DNA of 64,000 bases from Polaribacter batillariae (GCF_017498485.1 NZ_CP071795.1:3206501-3270500); one strand, 5' to 3'; positions 34,373-43,814 are shown, counted from the stretch's first letter. Translations and numbers: made by a program. Notes: a model not told the origin generated them from the letters alone.

Positions 34373-34405
34373 CAAAAAAAATCCCTCACATCTGTGAAGG
34401 ATTTT
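34373..34405 (-). terminator. Terminator downstream of tRNA-Val
   Basis: On the minus strand AAATCCTTCACA/TGTGAGGGATTT (one mismatch) with loop GA, followed by a run of T, beginning a few bases after the tRNA CCA end. Confidence 0.8.
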
Positions 34406-34409
34406 ACTT

Positions 34410-34487
34410 TGGTGGGCAATGAGGGATTCGAACCCCCGACCCCCTCGGTGTAAACGAGGTGCTCTGAACCAACTGAGCTAATTGCCC
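34410..34487 (-). tRNA. tRNA-Val (anticodon TAC)
   Basis: Minus strand. Acceptor stem GGGCAAT/ATTGCCC, D-arm TAGCTCAGTTGG, anticodon stem CCTCG/CGAGG with loop TTTACAC (anticodon TAC), T-arm GGGGGTTCGAATCCC, discriminator A and an encoded CCA. An apparent open frame across it is a shadow. Confidence 0.95.
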
Positions 34488-34546
34488 TTAGCGGGTGCAA
34501 ATATAATACAGAATTTAATATCTCCAAAATAAAAAAGACATTTATT

Positions 34547-35755
34547 TTAAATTATTTCTGCAACGACAAATGTACTTCCTCCAATATAAATTGTATCTTC
34601 TTGATTTGCATTTAGTAATGCTTTTTTAAAAGCTAATTTTACGGATGAATATTTTTTTCCGAATAAATTAAAATCTTTGGCTTTTTCTTGCAAAACGTTT
34701 TCTGAAAGCCCTCTTGGGATATCTGGTTTACAAAAATAATAAATTGCATCTTTCGGAAATAAAGGAAATATTTCTTCTAATTTTTTATCAGAAACAACTC
34801 CTAAAACAATATGCATTTTTTTATGTTTTTCTTTTTGAAGTTGATTTAAAACAATTTGTAAACCCTCTTTATTATGGGCTGTATCACAAATTACTCTTGG
34901 ATTTTCTTGAAGAACTTGCCATCTTCCTTTTAAATTGGTGTTTTTTACAACATTTAGCAGTCCGGTTTTGATGTTTTCTTCAGAAATTTTAAATTCCTTT
35001 AAATATTGAAGCGCAGCAACTGCTGTTTTTGTGTTTTTTTGTTGATAATCGCCTAACAAATCTGTTTTATAGACTTCTTTGTTTTTAGAGGCAAAAATAA
35101 TTTTAGAATTTGTTTCTTTTGCTTTTTTAAGAAATACTTGTTTTACTTCTTTTTGCGCTTCACCAATTACAACAGGAATATTTTTTTTAATAATTCCTGC
35201 TTTTTCAAAAGCTATTTCTGGCAATGTTTCGCCTAAAAACTGCGTATGGTCCAAACCGATATTTGTAATTACAGACACTTCTGGTGCAATGATATTTGTA
35301 GAATCTAACCTTCCGCCTAAACCTACTTCAATAACAGCAATATCTACTTTTTCATTGGCAAAATAATCAAATGCCATTCCGACTGTCATTTCAAAAAAAG
35401 ATAGTTTTTGTTTTTCTAAAAAAGCTTTGTTTTTATTGATAAAAGAAGAGACTTTTCGTTTTGGAATTTCTTTACCATTTATTCGGATTCTCTCTGTAAA
35501 ATTTTTTAAATGAGGAGAGGTGTATAAACCTACTTTATACCCTGCTTCTTGTAAAATAGAAGCCAGCATATGGCTTGTAGAACCTTTGCCATTTGTACCG
35601 CCAACATGAATGGTTTTAAACTTTTTTTCTGGAAAATTTAGTATTTCAGAAAATGCTAAAATATTGGTTAAGTCTTTTTTGAAAGCTGTTTTACCCTCTC
35701 TTTGATACATTGGAAGTTGTGCAAACATCCAATCTAAAGTTTGTTTGTAAGTCAT
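34547..35755 (-). CDS. folC: Bifunctional folylpolyglutamate synthase / dihydrofolate synthase
   Basis: 402 residues of the Mur ligase superfamily. P-loop HVGGTNGKGSTSHMLASIL near residues 48-66, the FTERIRINGKEI segment, VIEVGLGGRLDSTN and NIGLDHTQFLGETL with metal-binding histidine, and CDTAHNKEG in the C-terminal domain. It adds glutamate to dihydropteroate and folates using ATP. It is the last gene of a run with the cytidylyltransferase and the tonB genes; the upstream gap is 13 bases. Confidence 0.95.
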   Translation of the reverse strand: MTYKQTLDWMFAQLPMYQREGKTAFKKDLTNILAFSEILNFPEKKFKTIHVGGTNGKGSTSHMLASILQEAGYKVGLYTSPHLKNFTERIRINGKEIPKRKVSSFINKNKAFLEKQKLSFFEMTVGMAFDYFANEKVDIAVIEVGLGGRLDSTNIIAPEVSVITNIGLDHTQFLGETLPEIAFEKAGIIKKNIPVVIGEAQKEVKQVFLKKAKETNSKIIFASKNKEVYKTDLLGDYQQKNTKTAVAALQYLKEFKISEENIKTGLLNVVKNTNLKGRWQVLQENPRVICDTAHNKEGLQIVLNQLQKEKHKKMHIVLGVVSDKKLEEIFPLFPKDAIYYFCKPDIPRGLSENVLQEKAKDFNLFGKKYSSVKLAFKKALLNANQEDTIYIGGSTFVVAEII

Positions 35756-35768
35756 ACAAAAAAAACAA

Positions 35769-36200
35769 TTATTTGTCTTTCTTTTTCAAATTTTCTTTTT
35801 CCTGAACTTCTTTGCGTAACGAAGTACTTGAAAAACGGTGTTCTCTTTTATTGAAATACAAATCTATTCCTTTCTCTTCACAATATTTTCTACCTGTAAA
35901 TTGTTTACTTGCATATTCTTCGCCAATAATTCTTACATCAATCTTAAAAGAACGTAAAACATCTTCTAAATCTTGCTCTGTAGCATAAGGTACTATTTCA
36001 TCTACAAATTTACATCCTTTTAATTGTATATAGCGTTCTACTACAGATTGAACGGGTCTGTTTTTTTCTGGTCGATCTATTGTTGGGTCTGTTTGTAATC
36101 CGCAAATTAAATAATCGCACTGGCGTTTTGCGTCTTCTAACATTGTAATATGGCCTGCATGTAGTAAATCGAAGGCGCTAAAAGTAATTCCTATTTTCAT
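35769..36200 (-). CDS. Cytidylyltransferase-like nucleotidyltransferase
   Basis: 143 residues of the nucleotidyltransferase superfamily. The HxGH motif appears as FDLLHAGHITML (residues about 11-18), with PVQSVVERYIQLKGCKFVDEI and a C-terminal RFSSTSLRKEV equivalent to the ISSTS/RTxGIST motif. Closest in style to glycerol-3-phosphate cytidylyltransferase (TagD) and related lipid or sugar enzymes; the acceptor cannot be named. Sits between folC and tonB. Confidence 0.82.
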   Translation of the reverse strand: MKIGITFSAFDLLHAGHITMLEDAKRQCDYLICGLQTDPTIDRPEKNRPVQSVVERYIQLKGCKFVDEIVPYATEQDLEDVLRSFKIDVRIIGEEYASKQFTGRKYCEEKGIDLYFNKREHRFSSTSLRKEVQEKENLKKKDK

Positions 36201-36263
36201 GTTTTAATGATTTTTAAGAGTGTCTTAAACATTTATAACGGTTAAAAATAACCAAATTAAATG

Positions 36264-37094
36264 TTATTTAGACAAAGAAAACTTATAAATAATTGTTCCT
36301 GTTTGTTTTGAAGGCGCTTTAGTATCTGCGTTCCATTTTGTTTTAAGGGCGGCTTCTTTTGCGGGTTTTAATAAGCAAGGTGCTGTATTTGTAGAGCCTT
36401 TTACCCCTGGAATTGCACGAATTACTTCGCCGTTTTTATTTACTGTGATTCTTACCACAACTATACCTTCTTCTTGACAATCTGGTTGTTGTTTGGGTTT
36501 AGACAATGCTTTTCTTCCGGCTAAATTATAATTTCCGCCAGAACCACTTCCTGTATTTCCATAGTATTTAGAAGATGTTGGGTCTCCAGCTTTTTTTCCT
36601 TTTACGCCTTCAACCTTGTCATCTCCTTCTCCTTTAGGTTCTCCGTCTGAAGAGTTTCCGTTTAATAATTTATTTAAAGCATCTTGATTTTCTTTCGAGG
36701 GTTTAGGCTTTGGTTTTTCTTTTGGTTTTACTTCTTTTTTAACAACTTCTTTTACTGTTTCTTTCTTTTTTTCTTTTATTTTTTCAACTACTGGTACATC
36801 TTCTGTAGTATCTTCTGTAATAATTTCTTCTTTGATAATTTCTTTGGGAGTTTCTTTTACCTCTTCGACTACTTCTTCTTTTTTTTCGACAACTTTTGGA
36901 GCTGTTTTTTTTGAGTTTATCACAGGTTCTCCCATACCAACATTCGAATCGCCAAAATTTATGGACAACCCATATTCTTCTGGCGGATCTAAATATTGCA
37001 TTCCATAATTAAAAATAGCAAACACTAATAACATTAAAATTATTGCTGTTATTAATGCCGATTTTCGTTTATGTTTTGTTTCTAATATTTTCAT
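36264..37094 (-). CDS. tonB: Energy transducer TonB
   Basis: 276 residues: a single N-terminal membrane anchor (ALITAIILMLLVFAIFNYGM), a long periplasmic linker rich in Lys, Glu, Val and Pro (about 60-135), a Gly/Ser-rich segment, and a C-terminal domain with the TonB-like GIVVVRITVNKNGEVIRAIPGVKGSTNTAPCLLKPAKEAALKTKW. It passes proton-motive energy from ExbBD to outer-membrane receptors such as the two in this window. Downstream of exbD in the same direction. Confidence 0.9.
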   Translation of the reverse strand: MKILETKHKRKSALITAIILMLLVFAIFNYGMQYLDPPEEYGLSINFGDSNVGMGEPVINSKKTAPKVVEKKEEVVEEVKETPKEIIKEEIITEDTTEDVPVVEKIKEKKKETVKEVVKKEVKPKEKPKPKPSKENQDALNKLLNGNSSDGEPKGEGDDKVEGVKGKKAGDPTSSKYYGNTGSGSGGNYNLAGRKALSKPKQQPDCQEEGIVVVRITVNKNGEVIRAIPGVKGSTNTAPCLLKPAKEAALKTKWNADTKAPSKQTGTIIYKFSLSK

Positions 37095-37157
37095 TTTCTT
37101 TTGTAAAGAATTATTGTCATATTTTGAATGATACCTTTTTTTTTAAACAAGCATTTT

Positions 37158-37232
37158 GCGTTAGGGATTGAAACGACATCCTTTTTGCCTTTTTGAGCAA
37201 AAAGATATAGTGTAAAGCCCGTTAAAACGCCC
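37158..37232 (+). repeat. Structured GCGTTAGGGATTG element, copy 2
   Basis: Lies in the exbD-tonB gap, opposite to the direction of those genes. Pairing GCGTT/AACGC outside and CTTTTTGC (37181-37188)/GCAAAAAG (37197-37204) inside. Compared with 12177-12261 the inner stem differs in sequence but is preserved. Confidence 0.75.
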
Positions 37233-37239
37233 AAAAAAA

Positions 37240-37641
37240 TTATTTCCCTTTTACAGCTAAAATCATTTTTAATTTGTTCTTATTTGCAATATCAATTACT
37301 TTCATTACATTTTTATAAGGTACGTCTTTATCTCCTCTAATTACAATGGTTTTCTTTTTATCGGTTCCAACGCTTTTTAAGATTTCGCTTTCTAAATTAG
37401 ATGCATCTACTTTTGTTTTATCGATATAAAATATCGATTTATTTGTAATAGAAATGGCTACAGATTTACTGTTTTCTGTCTTTCCGCCAGCTTTTGGTAA
37501 CAAAACATCAATTGCGCTTACGGTTACCAAAGTAGATGTTAACATAAAAAAGATTAACAATAAAAAAACAATATCTGTCATGGACGACATATTGAATGTT
37601 GGATCTACTTTATTTCTTCCGCGTAAATTCATAAGTTTCAT
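37240..37641 (-). CDS. exbD: Biopolymer transport protein ExbD
   Basis: 133 residues, one membrane segment near the N-terminus (MSSMTDIVFLLLIFFMLTSTLV) containing the functional aspartate (Asp26 region) and a periplasmic domain (KKTIVIRGDKDVPYKNVMKVIDIANKNKLKMILAVKG). Subunit of the proton-driven motor that energises TonB. 24 bases downstream of exbB. Confidence 0.93.
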   Translation of the reverse strand: MKLMNLRGRNKVDPTFNMSSMTDIVFLLLIFFMLTSTLVTVSAIDVLLPKAGGKTENSKSVAISITNKSIFYIDKTKVDASNLESEILKSVGTDKKKTIVIRGDKDVPYKNVMKVIDIANKNKLKMILAVKGK

Positions 37642-37665
37642 TTGACAAGGGGTTTAAACCCCTTG

Positions 37666-38355
37666 TTATACTGGTTCGTTTAGCAAGTCTAAAAATTCTA
37701 CAGATTTTGCTTCCATTTGATACACTACTTTATCTGTTCTAACGACTAAATGATTGTATGTAATGTATGCAATAATACCAACAATTAAACCTGCAACTGT
37801 GGTTGTCATGGCTGTATATAATCCGTCTGAAAGCATTTTAATATCGATTTGTCCGCCAGCATTTGCAATTTCGTGAATTGCAACAATCATTCCAATTACG
37901 GTGCCTAAAAACCCAATCATAGGTGCTGCTCCGGCAATTGTTGCCAAAACACTTACATTTTTTTCGAGCTGATATATTTCTAATTTACCAGCGGTTTCTA
38001 TGGCTGTATTGATGTCTTCTAGAGGTTTTCCTATTCTCGAAATTCCTTTTTCTATTAAACGTGCAGTTGGTGTATTTTTACTTTTGCACAATGCATCTGC
38101 AGATTCTAATTTGCCGTTAGAAACATAATCTCTAATTTGGTTCATAAAATTTTTATCTACTTTAGAAGCGGCTTTAATTGCAAAAAATCGTTCGAAATAA
38201 ATATAAATAGCGATTGCTAATAGCACAAAAAGGATTGCAATTATTATTTGGCCTCCTAAACCACCATCCATAATTAATTTATAGATAGATAATGTTTTTT
38301 CTTCGGAAACGGCTTCTTCTAACAGCTCTGTATTTTCTTGAAAAAGTAAAATCAT
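37666..38355 (-). CDS. exbB: MotA/TolQ/ExbB proton channel protein
   Basis: 229 residues, three membrane segments; the family core AAPMIGFLGTVIGMIVAIHEIANAGGQIDIKMLSDGLYTAMTTTVAGLIVGIIAYITYNHL is clear. Forms the pentameric channel with ExbD. First gene of the exbB-exbD-tonB operon, about 140 bases from nhaD. Confidence 0.93.
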   Translation of the reverse strand: MILLFQENTELLEEAVSEEKTLSIYKLIMDGGLGGQIIIAILFVLLAIAIYIYFERFFAIKAASKVDKNFMNQIRDYVSNGKLESADALCKSKNTPTARLIEKGISRIGKPLEDINTAIETAGKLEIYQLEKNVSVLATIAGAAPMIGFLGTVIGMIVAIHEIANAGGQIDIKMLSDGLYTAMTTTVAGLIVGIIAYITYNHLVVRTDKVVYQMEAKSVEFLDLLNEPV

Positions 38356-38496
38356 GAATCTTTTTTTATGTTCTTTATATTAACGAGAAATCTTTTTTAA
38401 AATTGTTTTGTTTTGCCAAATCAATTTATGTTGCATAAAAAATGTCATTTCAAAGAAAAAAGATGAAATGACATTTTTTAGTTTATTTTTCTTTAA

Positions 38497-39906
38497 TTAA
38501 AATAATGTTCTTGTAATCATAAATGTAGCAGAACCTACCACAAAACCAATTAACGCCAACCAAGATATTTTTTTTAAATACCAGAAAAAATCTATTTTTT
38601 CCATTCCCATGGCTACCACTCCTGCAGCAGAACCTATAATTAACATAGAGCCTCCTGTTCCTGCAGAAAATGCAATAAAGTGCCATAATTCGTTGTCTAT
38701 TGGTTCCGAAAACATTCCTAAACTGGCAGCAACTAATGGTACGTTATCGATTACTGCAGAGCCAACACCTAACAGCATTACTACCAAATCAGATACTCCA
38801 GCTGTTCCTGCAGCGTGCATTTCTGTTCCCATCATTGGTACAGTTTCTTGTAGGGTTGATGCAAAATTGAATAAAATTCCTAATGATTCTAATGCAGCAA
38901 CTGCCATTAAAATTCCTAAGAAAAATAAAATACTAGGCATTTCAATTTTAGATAATGATGCATGTACAGGACTGTGGTGTGCACCCATTGCATGTTCTTC
39001 TGCTTCTTCTCCTTCGATACTAGAAATAGAGAATTTAGAGTTACTATAAATTTCTGCAAAAGTAGCAACAACTGCTAAAGACAACATCATACCAACATAA
39101 GGTGGTAAATGTGTAATTGTTTTAAAAATAGGTACAAAAACAATGGCTCCTAAGCCTAAATATAACATTCTTCCACTATGTGGGCTTTTGGGTTTGTCAT
39201 TTTCTTCTTCAAAATCTATTTCTCCTTTAAAAGCGGGTAAAAAAGAAGCGATAAATGCAGGAACAACCATACATAATAAAGATGGTATTAATAGATATTC
39301 TATTAATTTTAAAGTAGTTACTTTTTTACCAATCCAAAGCATTGTTGTGGTAACATCTCCAATTGGCGACCAAGCCCCACCTGCGTTTGCGGCAATAATA
39401 ATTAAACCTGCAAACCAAATTCTTTCTTCTCTATTTTTAACAATTTTCTGAAGAATAGAAATCAATACAATGGTTGCTGTTAAATTGTCTATAATTGCAG
39501 ATAAAATAAAAGCTAAGATCGAAAAAATCCATAAAATTTTTGTCTTTTTCTTTGTTTTAATAAAGCTTTTAATTGTTGAAAAGCCGTCGAAATAATCTAT
39601 AATTTCTACAATTGTCATGGCACCTAAGAGGAAAACCAATATCTCTGCAGTTTTTCCTAAATGATGCAACAAGGTTTCTTCGACTAAATGTAACTTATCT
39701 TCATGTAGCATAGTGCCAAAACCTTCTACTAAAGAATGCTGACTGGAATCGAACCAATTTGTAAAATTATCTACGCCAAGTGCAACTAAAGCCCAACAAA
39801 CAGCCATCATAATTAAGGCCGGTATTAGTTTGTCTAATTTTATATTGTGCTCTAGTGTAATGGCTAAATACCCCATTACGAATATAATTATAATTACTGA
39901 TTCCAT
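38497..39906 (-). CDS. nhaD: Na+/H+ antiporter NhaD
   Basis: 469 residues with about 12 membrane segments. Family segments include SAIIDNLTATIVLISIL, ANAGGAWSPIGDVTTTMLWI (characteristic of NhaD) and VSDLVVMLLGVGSAVIDNVPLVAASLGMF followed by FSAGTGGSMLIIGSAAGVVAMGM. A histidine-rich loop (EEHAMGAHHSPVHA, about residues 295-310) separates the halves. Exchanges sodium for protons, fitting a marine habitat. Confidence 0.92.
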   Translation of the reverse strand: MESVIIIIFVMGYLAITLEHNIKLDKLIPALIMMAVCWALVALGVDNFTNWFDSSQHSLVEGFGTMLHEDKLHLVEETLLHHLGKTAEILVFLLGAMTIVEIIDYFDGFSTIKSFIKTKKKTKILWIFSILAFILSAIIDNLTATIVLISILQKIVKNREERIWFAGLIIIAANAGGAWSPIGDVTTTMLWIGKKVTTLKLIEYLLIPSLLCMVVPAFIASFLPAFKGEIDFEEENDKPKSPHSGRMLYLGLGAIVFVPIFKTITHLPPYVGMMLSLAVVATFAEIYSNSKFSISSIEGEEAEEHAMGAHHSPVHASLSKIEMPSILFFLGILMAVAALESLGILFNFASTLQETVPMMGTEMHAAGTAGVSDLVVMLLGVGSAVIDNVPLVAASLGMFSEPIDNELWHFIAFSAGTGGSMLIIGSAAGVVAMGMEKIDFFWYLKKISWLALIGFVVGSATFMITRTLF

Positions 39907-39920
39907 ACTTTTAGTTTAAT

Positions 39921-41153
39921 TTATATTAATTGTTTTAATGCTATTTCGAATGCTGTTGAGCATATATTTGTTTTTGATGCACTCTTTTTAAATGTCTTTT
40001 GCAATGCTTTTTTTATAACATTCGAAGTGTCTTTAAAAATAGCTTTGTCTTGCATTGGTAATGTTACTCTTGCTTCCATTAAGTAAGCAAAAACTCTGGC
40101 AATACCACAGTTCGAGATAAAATCTGGCAACAAACTTAAGTGATTATCTGTATATTCCATAATGGGACCAAAGAAAATTTCTTTGTCTGCAAAAGGTACA
40201 TTTGCTCCTGGAGAAATTACTTCTAAACCTGTATTTATCATTTGTTGTACTTGATTTTGAGAAACCAATCTCGAAGCGGCTGCAGGAACAAAAATTTCTG
40301 CTGGTAAGCTCCAAATTTTTTCATTTATTTCTTCAAAAGGAATCATGTTTTTTGTTGATAATTGATTTCCGTTTTTCGAAAGAAACAATTCTGTCATTTC
40401 ATTTTTAGTGAATCCTTTTTCGTTAATAACTCCACCCTGTCGATCTATAATTCCTACTACTTTTGCACCTAATTGAGTTAAATAATAAGCCGCAGCAGAA
40501 CCTACATTTCCAAAACCTTGTACAATGGCACGTTTTCCTTTAATGTTTCCGCCATAAATATCGTAGTAATGTTTTACAGCTTCTGCAACTCCATACCCTG
40601 TTAACATGTCTGCAACTGTATATTTTCTAGTGATATCTGGCGAAAATTGTTCGTCTTCAATTACCTTAATAACTCCCATACGTAATTGGCCAATTCGGTT
40701 TATTTTATCGGCTTCAGATGGTTTAAAGTGCCCATTAAAAATACCTTCTTGCGGATGCCAAACACCACAATCTTCTGTAATTGGAATTACATCTTTATCT
40801 GCATCTACATTTAAATCTCCTCCAGTTCCATAATAATGTTTTAAAAGCGGAGTTACAGCTTTATACCAACGTTCTAAAACGCCTCTTTTTCTTGGGTCGT
40901 TTGGGTCGAAGTTAATGCCCGATTTTGCGCCACCAATTGCTGGGCCAGAGACTGTAAATTTCACCTCCATCGTTTTTGCCAAAGACATTACTTCGTTTTG
41001 GTCTAAGCCTTTTCTCATTCTTGTGCCACCACCTGCAGCACCTCCTCTTAAAGAGTTTATAACGGTCCAGCCTTCTGCTTCTGTTTCTTGGTCTTTCCAA
41101 TGAAAAACAATTTCTGGCTGCTTATTTTCGTATCTTTTTAATAATTCTTTCAT
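39921..41153 (-). CDS. Glu/Leu/Phe/Val dehydrogenase family (probable glutamate dehydrogenase)
   Basis: About 410 residues; start MKELLKRYENK at 41153 is preferred over an in-frame ATG 21 bases upstream because it begins the conserved region. Features: GGGTRMRKGLDQNEVMSLAKTMEVKFTVSGPAIGGAKSGI with the catalytic lysine region, GTGGDLNVDADKDV, and the NAD-binding GFGNVGSAAAYYL. Interconverts an amino acid with its oxo acid and ammonia. Shorter and somewhat divergent from typical GDH, so the amino acid specificity is not certain. 14 bases upstream of nhaD. Confidence 0.82.
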   Translation of the reverse strand: MKELLKRYENKQPEIVFHWKDQETEAEGWTVINSLRGGAAGGGTRMRKGLDQNEVMSLAKTMEVKFTVSGPAIGGAKSGINFDPNDPRKRGVLERWYKAVTPLLKHYYGTGGDLNVDADKDVIPITEDCGVWHPQEGIFNGHFKPSEADKINRIGQLRMGVIKVIEDEQFSPDITRKYTVADMLTGYGVAEAVKHYYDIYGGNIKGKRAIVQGFGNVGSAAAYYLTQLGAKVVGIIDRQGGVINEKGFTKNEMTELFLSKNGNQLSTKNMIPFEEINEKIWSLPAEIFVPAAASRLVSQNQVQQMINTGLEVISPGANVPFADKEIFFGPIMEYTDNHLSLLPDFISNCGIARVFAYLMEARVTLPMQDKAIFKDTSNVIKKALQKTFKKSASKTNICSTAFEIALKQLI

Positions 41154-41338
41154 TCTATTTTTATAAATTCTCAACTTGTTTTTAACGAACTTTCAAATGC
41201 AATTTTTACAATATTGTTCAATTTTATTGAAGTTAAAGCTGATTCATACTTATATTTTTTTAGAATTATTATTTATTAACACTGTTACCTACAAACTTAA
41301 TGTAAAAAAATGATTCTTTAAATTTTTTAAACCAAAAA

Positions 41339-42397
41339 CTATGGTGTAAAAATAACACCCGAAGAATGATTTTTTTCGGCACCAGTTACCGATTTTAAAC
41401 AATTAACTTGATTATCAAGCTTTAATAAGCCTAAAAAAGCAAAAATTAAGGCTTCTTTATAGTTGATAATTTTCTTGTTATTTTCTTTAATTTTAACATT
41501 TGAATGTTTTTCAATTTGTTTCATTAAAAATGAATTAAAAACACCACCTCCAGTAACTAAAACTGACTGGTTGCCCGCAATAACTTTACTTATTTGAATG
41601 GCAATATGTGCTACAAAAGTTCTTAATATCGAAGAAACATCTTTTTCAAAACGCTCAATTAAGGGAAATATTTCTTGTTGTACCCATTCCAATCCTAAAG
41701 ATTTTGGGGGCTCTTTTTTGTAAAACTCTAAAGAATTCAATTTTTCTAACAACGGATCATTTATTTTTCCTTTAGATGCTATTTTTCCAAAGGCATCGTA
41801 TTCTAAACCGATTTTATTTGCGTAAAAATTTAGTACAATGTTTACCGGACAAATATCGTACGCAATTCTTTCGCCATCTTTATCAAAAGAAATATTAGAA
41901 AAACCTCCTAAATTCAGGCAAAAATCATACTCGCCAAACAACAATTTATCTCCAATTGGTACCAAAGGCGCTCCTTGCCCTCCTAATTTTACATCTTGGG
42001 TTCTAAAATCGCAAATTACCTTTTGCTGTGTAATTTTTGCAATTTCTTTGCCAAAACCAATTTGTAGCGTAATTCCTTTTTGGGGTTGATGTAAAATTGT
42101 ATGTCCATGTGAAGCTATAAAATCGATGTTTTTAATTTTAAAATTTAAGATGAAATGATTGATGATTTTGCCTAAATACTTTCCGTAAACAACATCTAAA
42201 TCTTTTAACTCTTTATTAGAAAGATCCATTGCATTTTGCAATAACTGTTTCCATTCTAGCGAATACGGAATGGTTGTTGCATGCAAAATCTCGAAATTAG
42301 AATAACTACTTTTTTCAAAATTTGCATACACCAAATCTACTCCATCTAAAGACGTTCCAGACATTACTCCTATTGAAAAAACCTTCTTTTTATTCAT
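41339..42397 (-). CDS. anmK: Anhydro-N-acetylmuramic acid kinase
   Basis: 352 residues: SIGVMSGTSLDGVDLVYANF at the N-terminus (phosphate-binding), IASHGHTILHQPQKG, CDFRTQDVKLGGQGAPLVPIGDKLLF, NLGGFSNIS and VTGGGVFN. It phosphorylates and opens anhydro-MurNAc recovered from peptidoglycan turnover. Divergent from the acyl-CoA dehydrogenase gene, about 88 bases apart. All hallmark motifs are present. Confidence 0.94.
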   Translation of the reverse strand: MNKKKVFSIGVMSGTSLDGVDLVYANFEKSSYSNFEILHATTIPYSLEWKQLLQNAMDLSNKELKDLDVVYGKYLGKIINHFILNFKIKNIDFIASHGHTILHQPQKGITLQIGFGKEIAKITQQKVICDFRTQDVKLGGQGAPLVPIGDKLLFGEYDFCLNLGGFSNISFDKDGERIAYDICPVNIVLNFYANKIGLEYDAFGKIASKGKINDPLLEKLNSLEFYKKEPPKSLGLEWVQQEIFPLIERFEKDVSSILRTFVAHIAIQISKVIAGNQSVLVTGGGVFNSFLMKQIEKHSNVKIKENNKKIINYKEALIFAFLGLLKLDNQVNCLKSVTGAEKNHSSGVIFTP

Positions 42398-42485
42398 ATC
42401 TGTAAAAATAATAAAAGTCTATTGAAAATATGTTACGAAATCGATATCTTTACACTCTTAAATTACGAATATAACAATACTTACT

Positions 42486-43628
42486 ATGAATTTTAGCTTA
42501 ACAGAAGAACATATGATGATTCGCGATGCTGCAAGAGGCTTTGCGCAAACCGAATTGCTACCAGGAGTTATTGAAAGAGATAATAAACAAGAATTTCCAC
42601 AAGAATTGGTGAAAAAAATGGGCGATTTGGGTTTTTTGGGAATTATGGTAGATCCAAAATATGGAGGAAGTGGAATGGATGCCATTTCTTACGTTTTAAT
42701 TATGGAAGAATTGTCTAAAATAGACGCTTCTGCATCTGTAATTGTTTCTGTTAACAATTCTTTAGTTTGTTATGGTTTAGAAGCTTACGGAAGTGAAGCG
42801 CAAAAACAAAAATATTTAACCAAATTAGCCACAGGAGAATTTGTGGGGGCATTTTGTTTAAGTGAGCCAGAAGCAGGTTCAGATGCAACTTCGCAAGCAA
42901 CAACTGCAGAAGATAAAGGCGACCATTATGTGATTAACGGAACAAAAAACTGGATTACAAGTGGTGGACGAGCAGATGTATATTTAGTAATTGCGCAAAC
43001 AGATAAGGCAAAAGGGCACAGAGGAATTAATGCTTTTATTGTTGAAAAAGGAACAGAAGGTTTTCATATTGGTCCCAAAGAAGATAAATTAGGAATTCGT
43101 GGCTCAGACACACATACCTTGCAGTTTAATGATGTAAAAGTGCCCAAAGAAAATAGAATTGGTGAAGATGGTTTTGGTTTTAAATTCGCCATGAAAACAC
43201 TTTCTGGGGGTAGAATTGGTATTGCTGCACAAGCTTTAGGTATTGCTGCTGGCGCTTATGAATTGGCTTTAAAATATTCTAAAGAACGCAAAGCTTTTGG
43301 TACAGAAATTTGTAATCATCAAGCAATTGCCTTTAAATTAGCAGATATGTACACAGAAATTGAAGCTGCTAGAATGTTGGTTATGAAAGCTGCTTGGGAC
43401 AAAGATCAAGGGAACAATTACGATATGTCTTCTGCAATGGCGAAATTATACGCATCGAAAGTTGCCATGGAACAAACTGTAGAAGCTGTGCAAATTCACG
43501 GTGGAAATGGTTTTGTAAAAGAATATCATGTAGAGCGTTTAATGCGCGATGCAAAAATTACACAGATTTACGAAGGAACATCAGAAATTCAAAAAATTGT
43601 AATTTCGAGAGGTGTTATCAAAGGGTAA
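42486..43628 (+). CDS. Acyl-CoA dehydrogenase (short/branched-chain type)
   Basis: 380 residues, FAD-dependent. Signatures: GAFCLSEPEAGSDATSQATTAEDKGDHYVINGTKNWITSG (first PROSITE motif), KLGIRGSDTHTLQFNDVKVP, RIGIAAQALGIAAGAYELALKYSKERKAFG and the C-terminal GGNGFVKEYHVERLMRDAKITQIYEGTSEIQKIVISR, with the catalytic glutamate in YEGTSE. The YEGTSE position points to the butyryl/short-chain subgroup, used in fatty or branched amino acid oxidation. A terminator follows. Confidence 0.93.
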   Translation: MNFSLTEEHMMIRDAARGFAQTELLPGVIERDNKQEFPQELVKKMGDLGFLGIMVDPKYGGSGMDAISYVLIMEELSKIDASASVIVSVNNSLVCYGLEAYGSEAQKQKYLTKLATGEFVGAFCLSEPEAGSDATSQATTAEDKGDHYVINGTKNWITSGGRADVYLVIAQTDKAKGHRGINAFIVEKGTEGFHIGPKEDKLGIRGSDTHTLQFNDVKVPKENRIGEDGFGFKFAMKTLSGGRIGIAAQALGIAAGAYELALKYSKERKAFGTEICNHQAIAFKLADMYTEIEAARMLVMKAAWDKDQGNNYDMSSAMAKLYASKVAMEQTVEAVQIHGGNGFVKEYHVERLMRDAKITQIYEGTSEIQKIVISRGVIKG

Positions 43629-43651
43629 AATAGCTCATTATATAAGGTATA

Positions 43652-43684
43652 GAAATCCATCTTTTTAAAAGGTGGATTTTTTTT
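43652..43684 (+). terminator. Terminator after the acyl-CoA dehydrogenase gene
   Basis: AAATCCA.C.TTTT pairs with AAAAGG.TGGATTT and is followed by a T8 run. Confidence 0.75.
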
Positions 43685-43685
43685 A

Positions 43686-43806
43686 GGGCGCAACCTTTCA
43701 GACTGGGCCTGGAGTTTATCTTGAGTGAAGTCAAAAGGTGTTCGCTTTTTTTATGAAAAATAAAAAAAGAGCTCAAACAAATGCAACAATCCTTTGCGCA
43801 ACCTTA
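43686..43806. repeat. Dispersed element flanked by GCGCAACCTT direct repeats
   Basis: GCGCAACCTT occurs at 43688 and again at 43796. Inside are TTATCTTGAGTGAAGTC (inverse of the CTTCGCTCAAGATAAA in the 15542 element) and AGCTCAAACAAATGC (shared with 3030-3195). Confidence 0.5.
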
Positions 43807-43814
43807 TTTTGCTA

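Noticed and set aside
34288..34527. 79-codon minus-strand open frame
   Set aside because: It runs through tRNA-Val and its terminator.
36684..36914. Phenylalanine-rich open frame on the plus strand
   Set aside because: It is the antisense of the Lys/Glu/Pro-rich linker of TonB.
37135..37232. Riboswitch in the exbD-tonB gap
   Set aside because: The structured element lies on the strand opposite to the operon, and a related copy sits in an unrelated operon, so a repeat is the better explanation.
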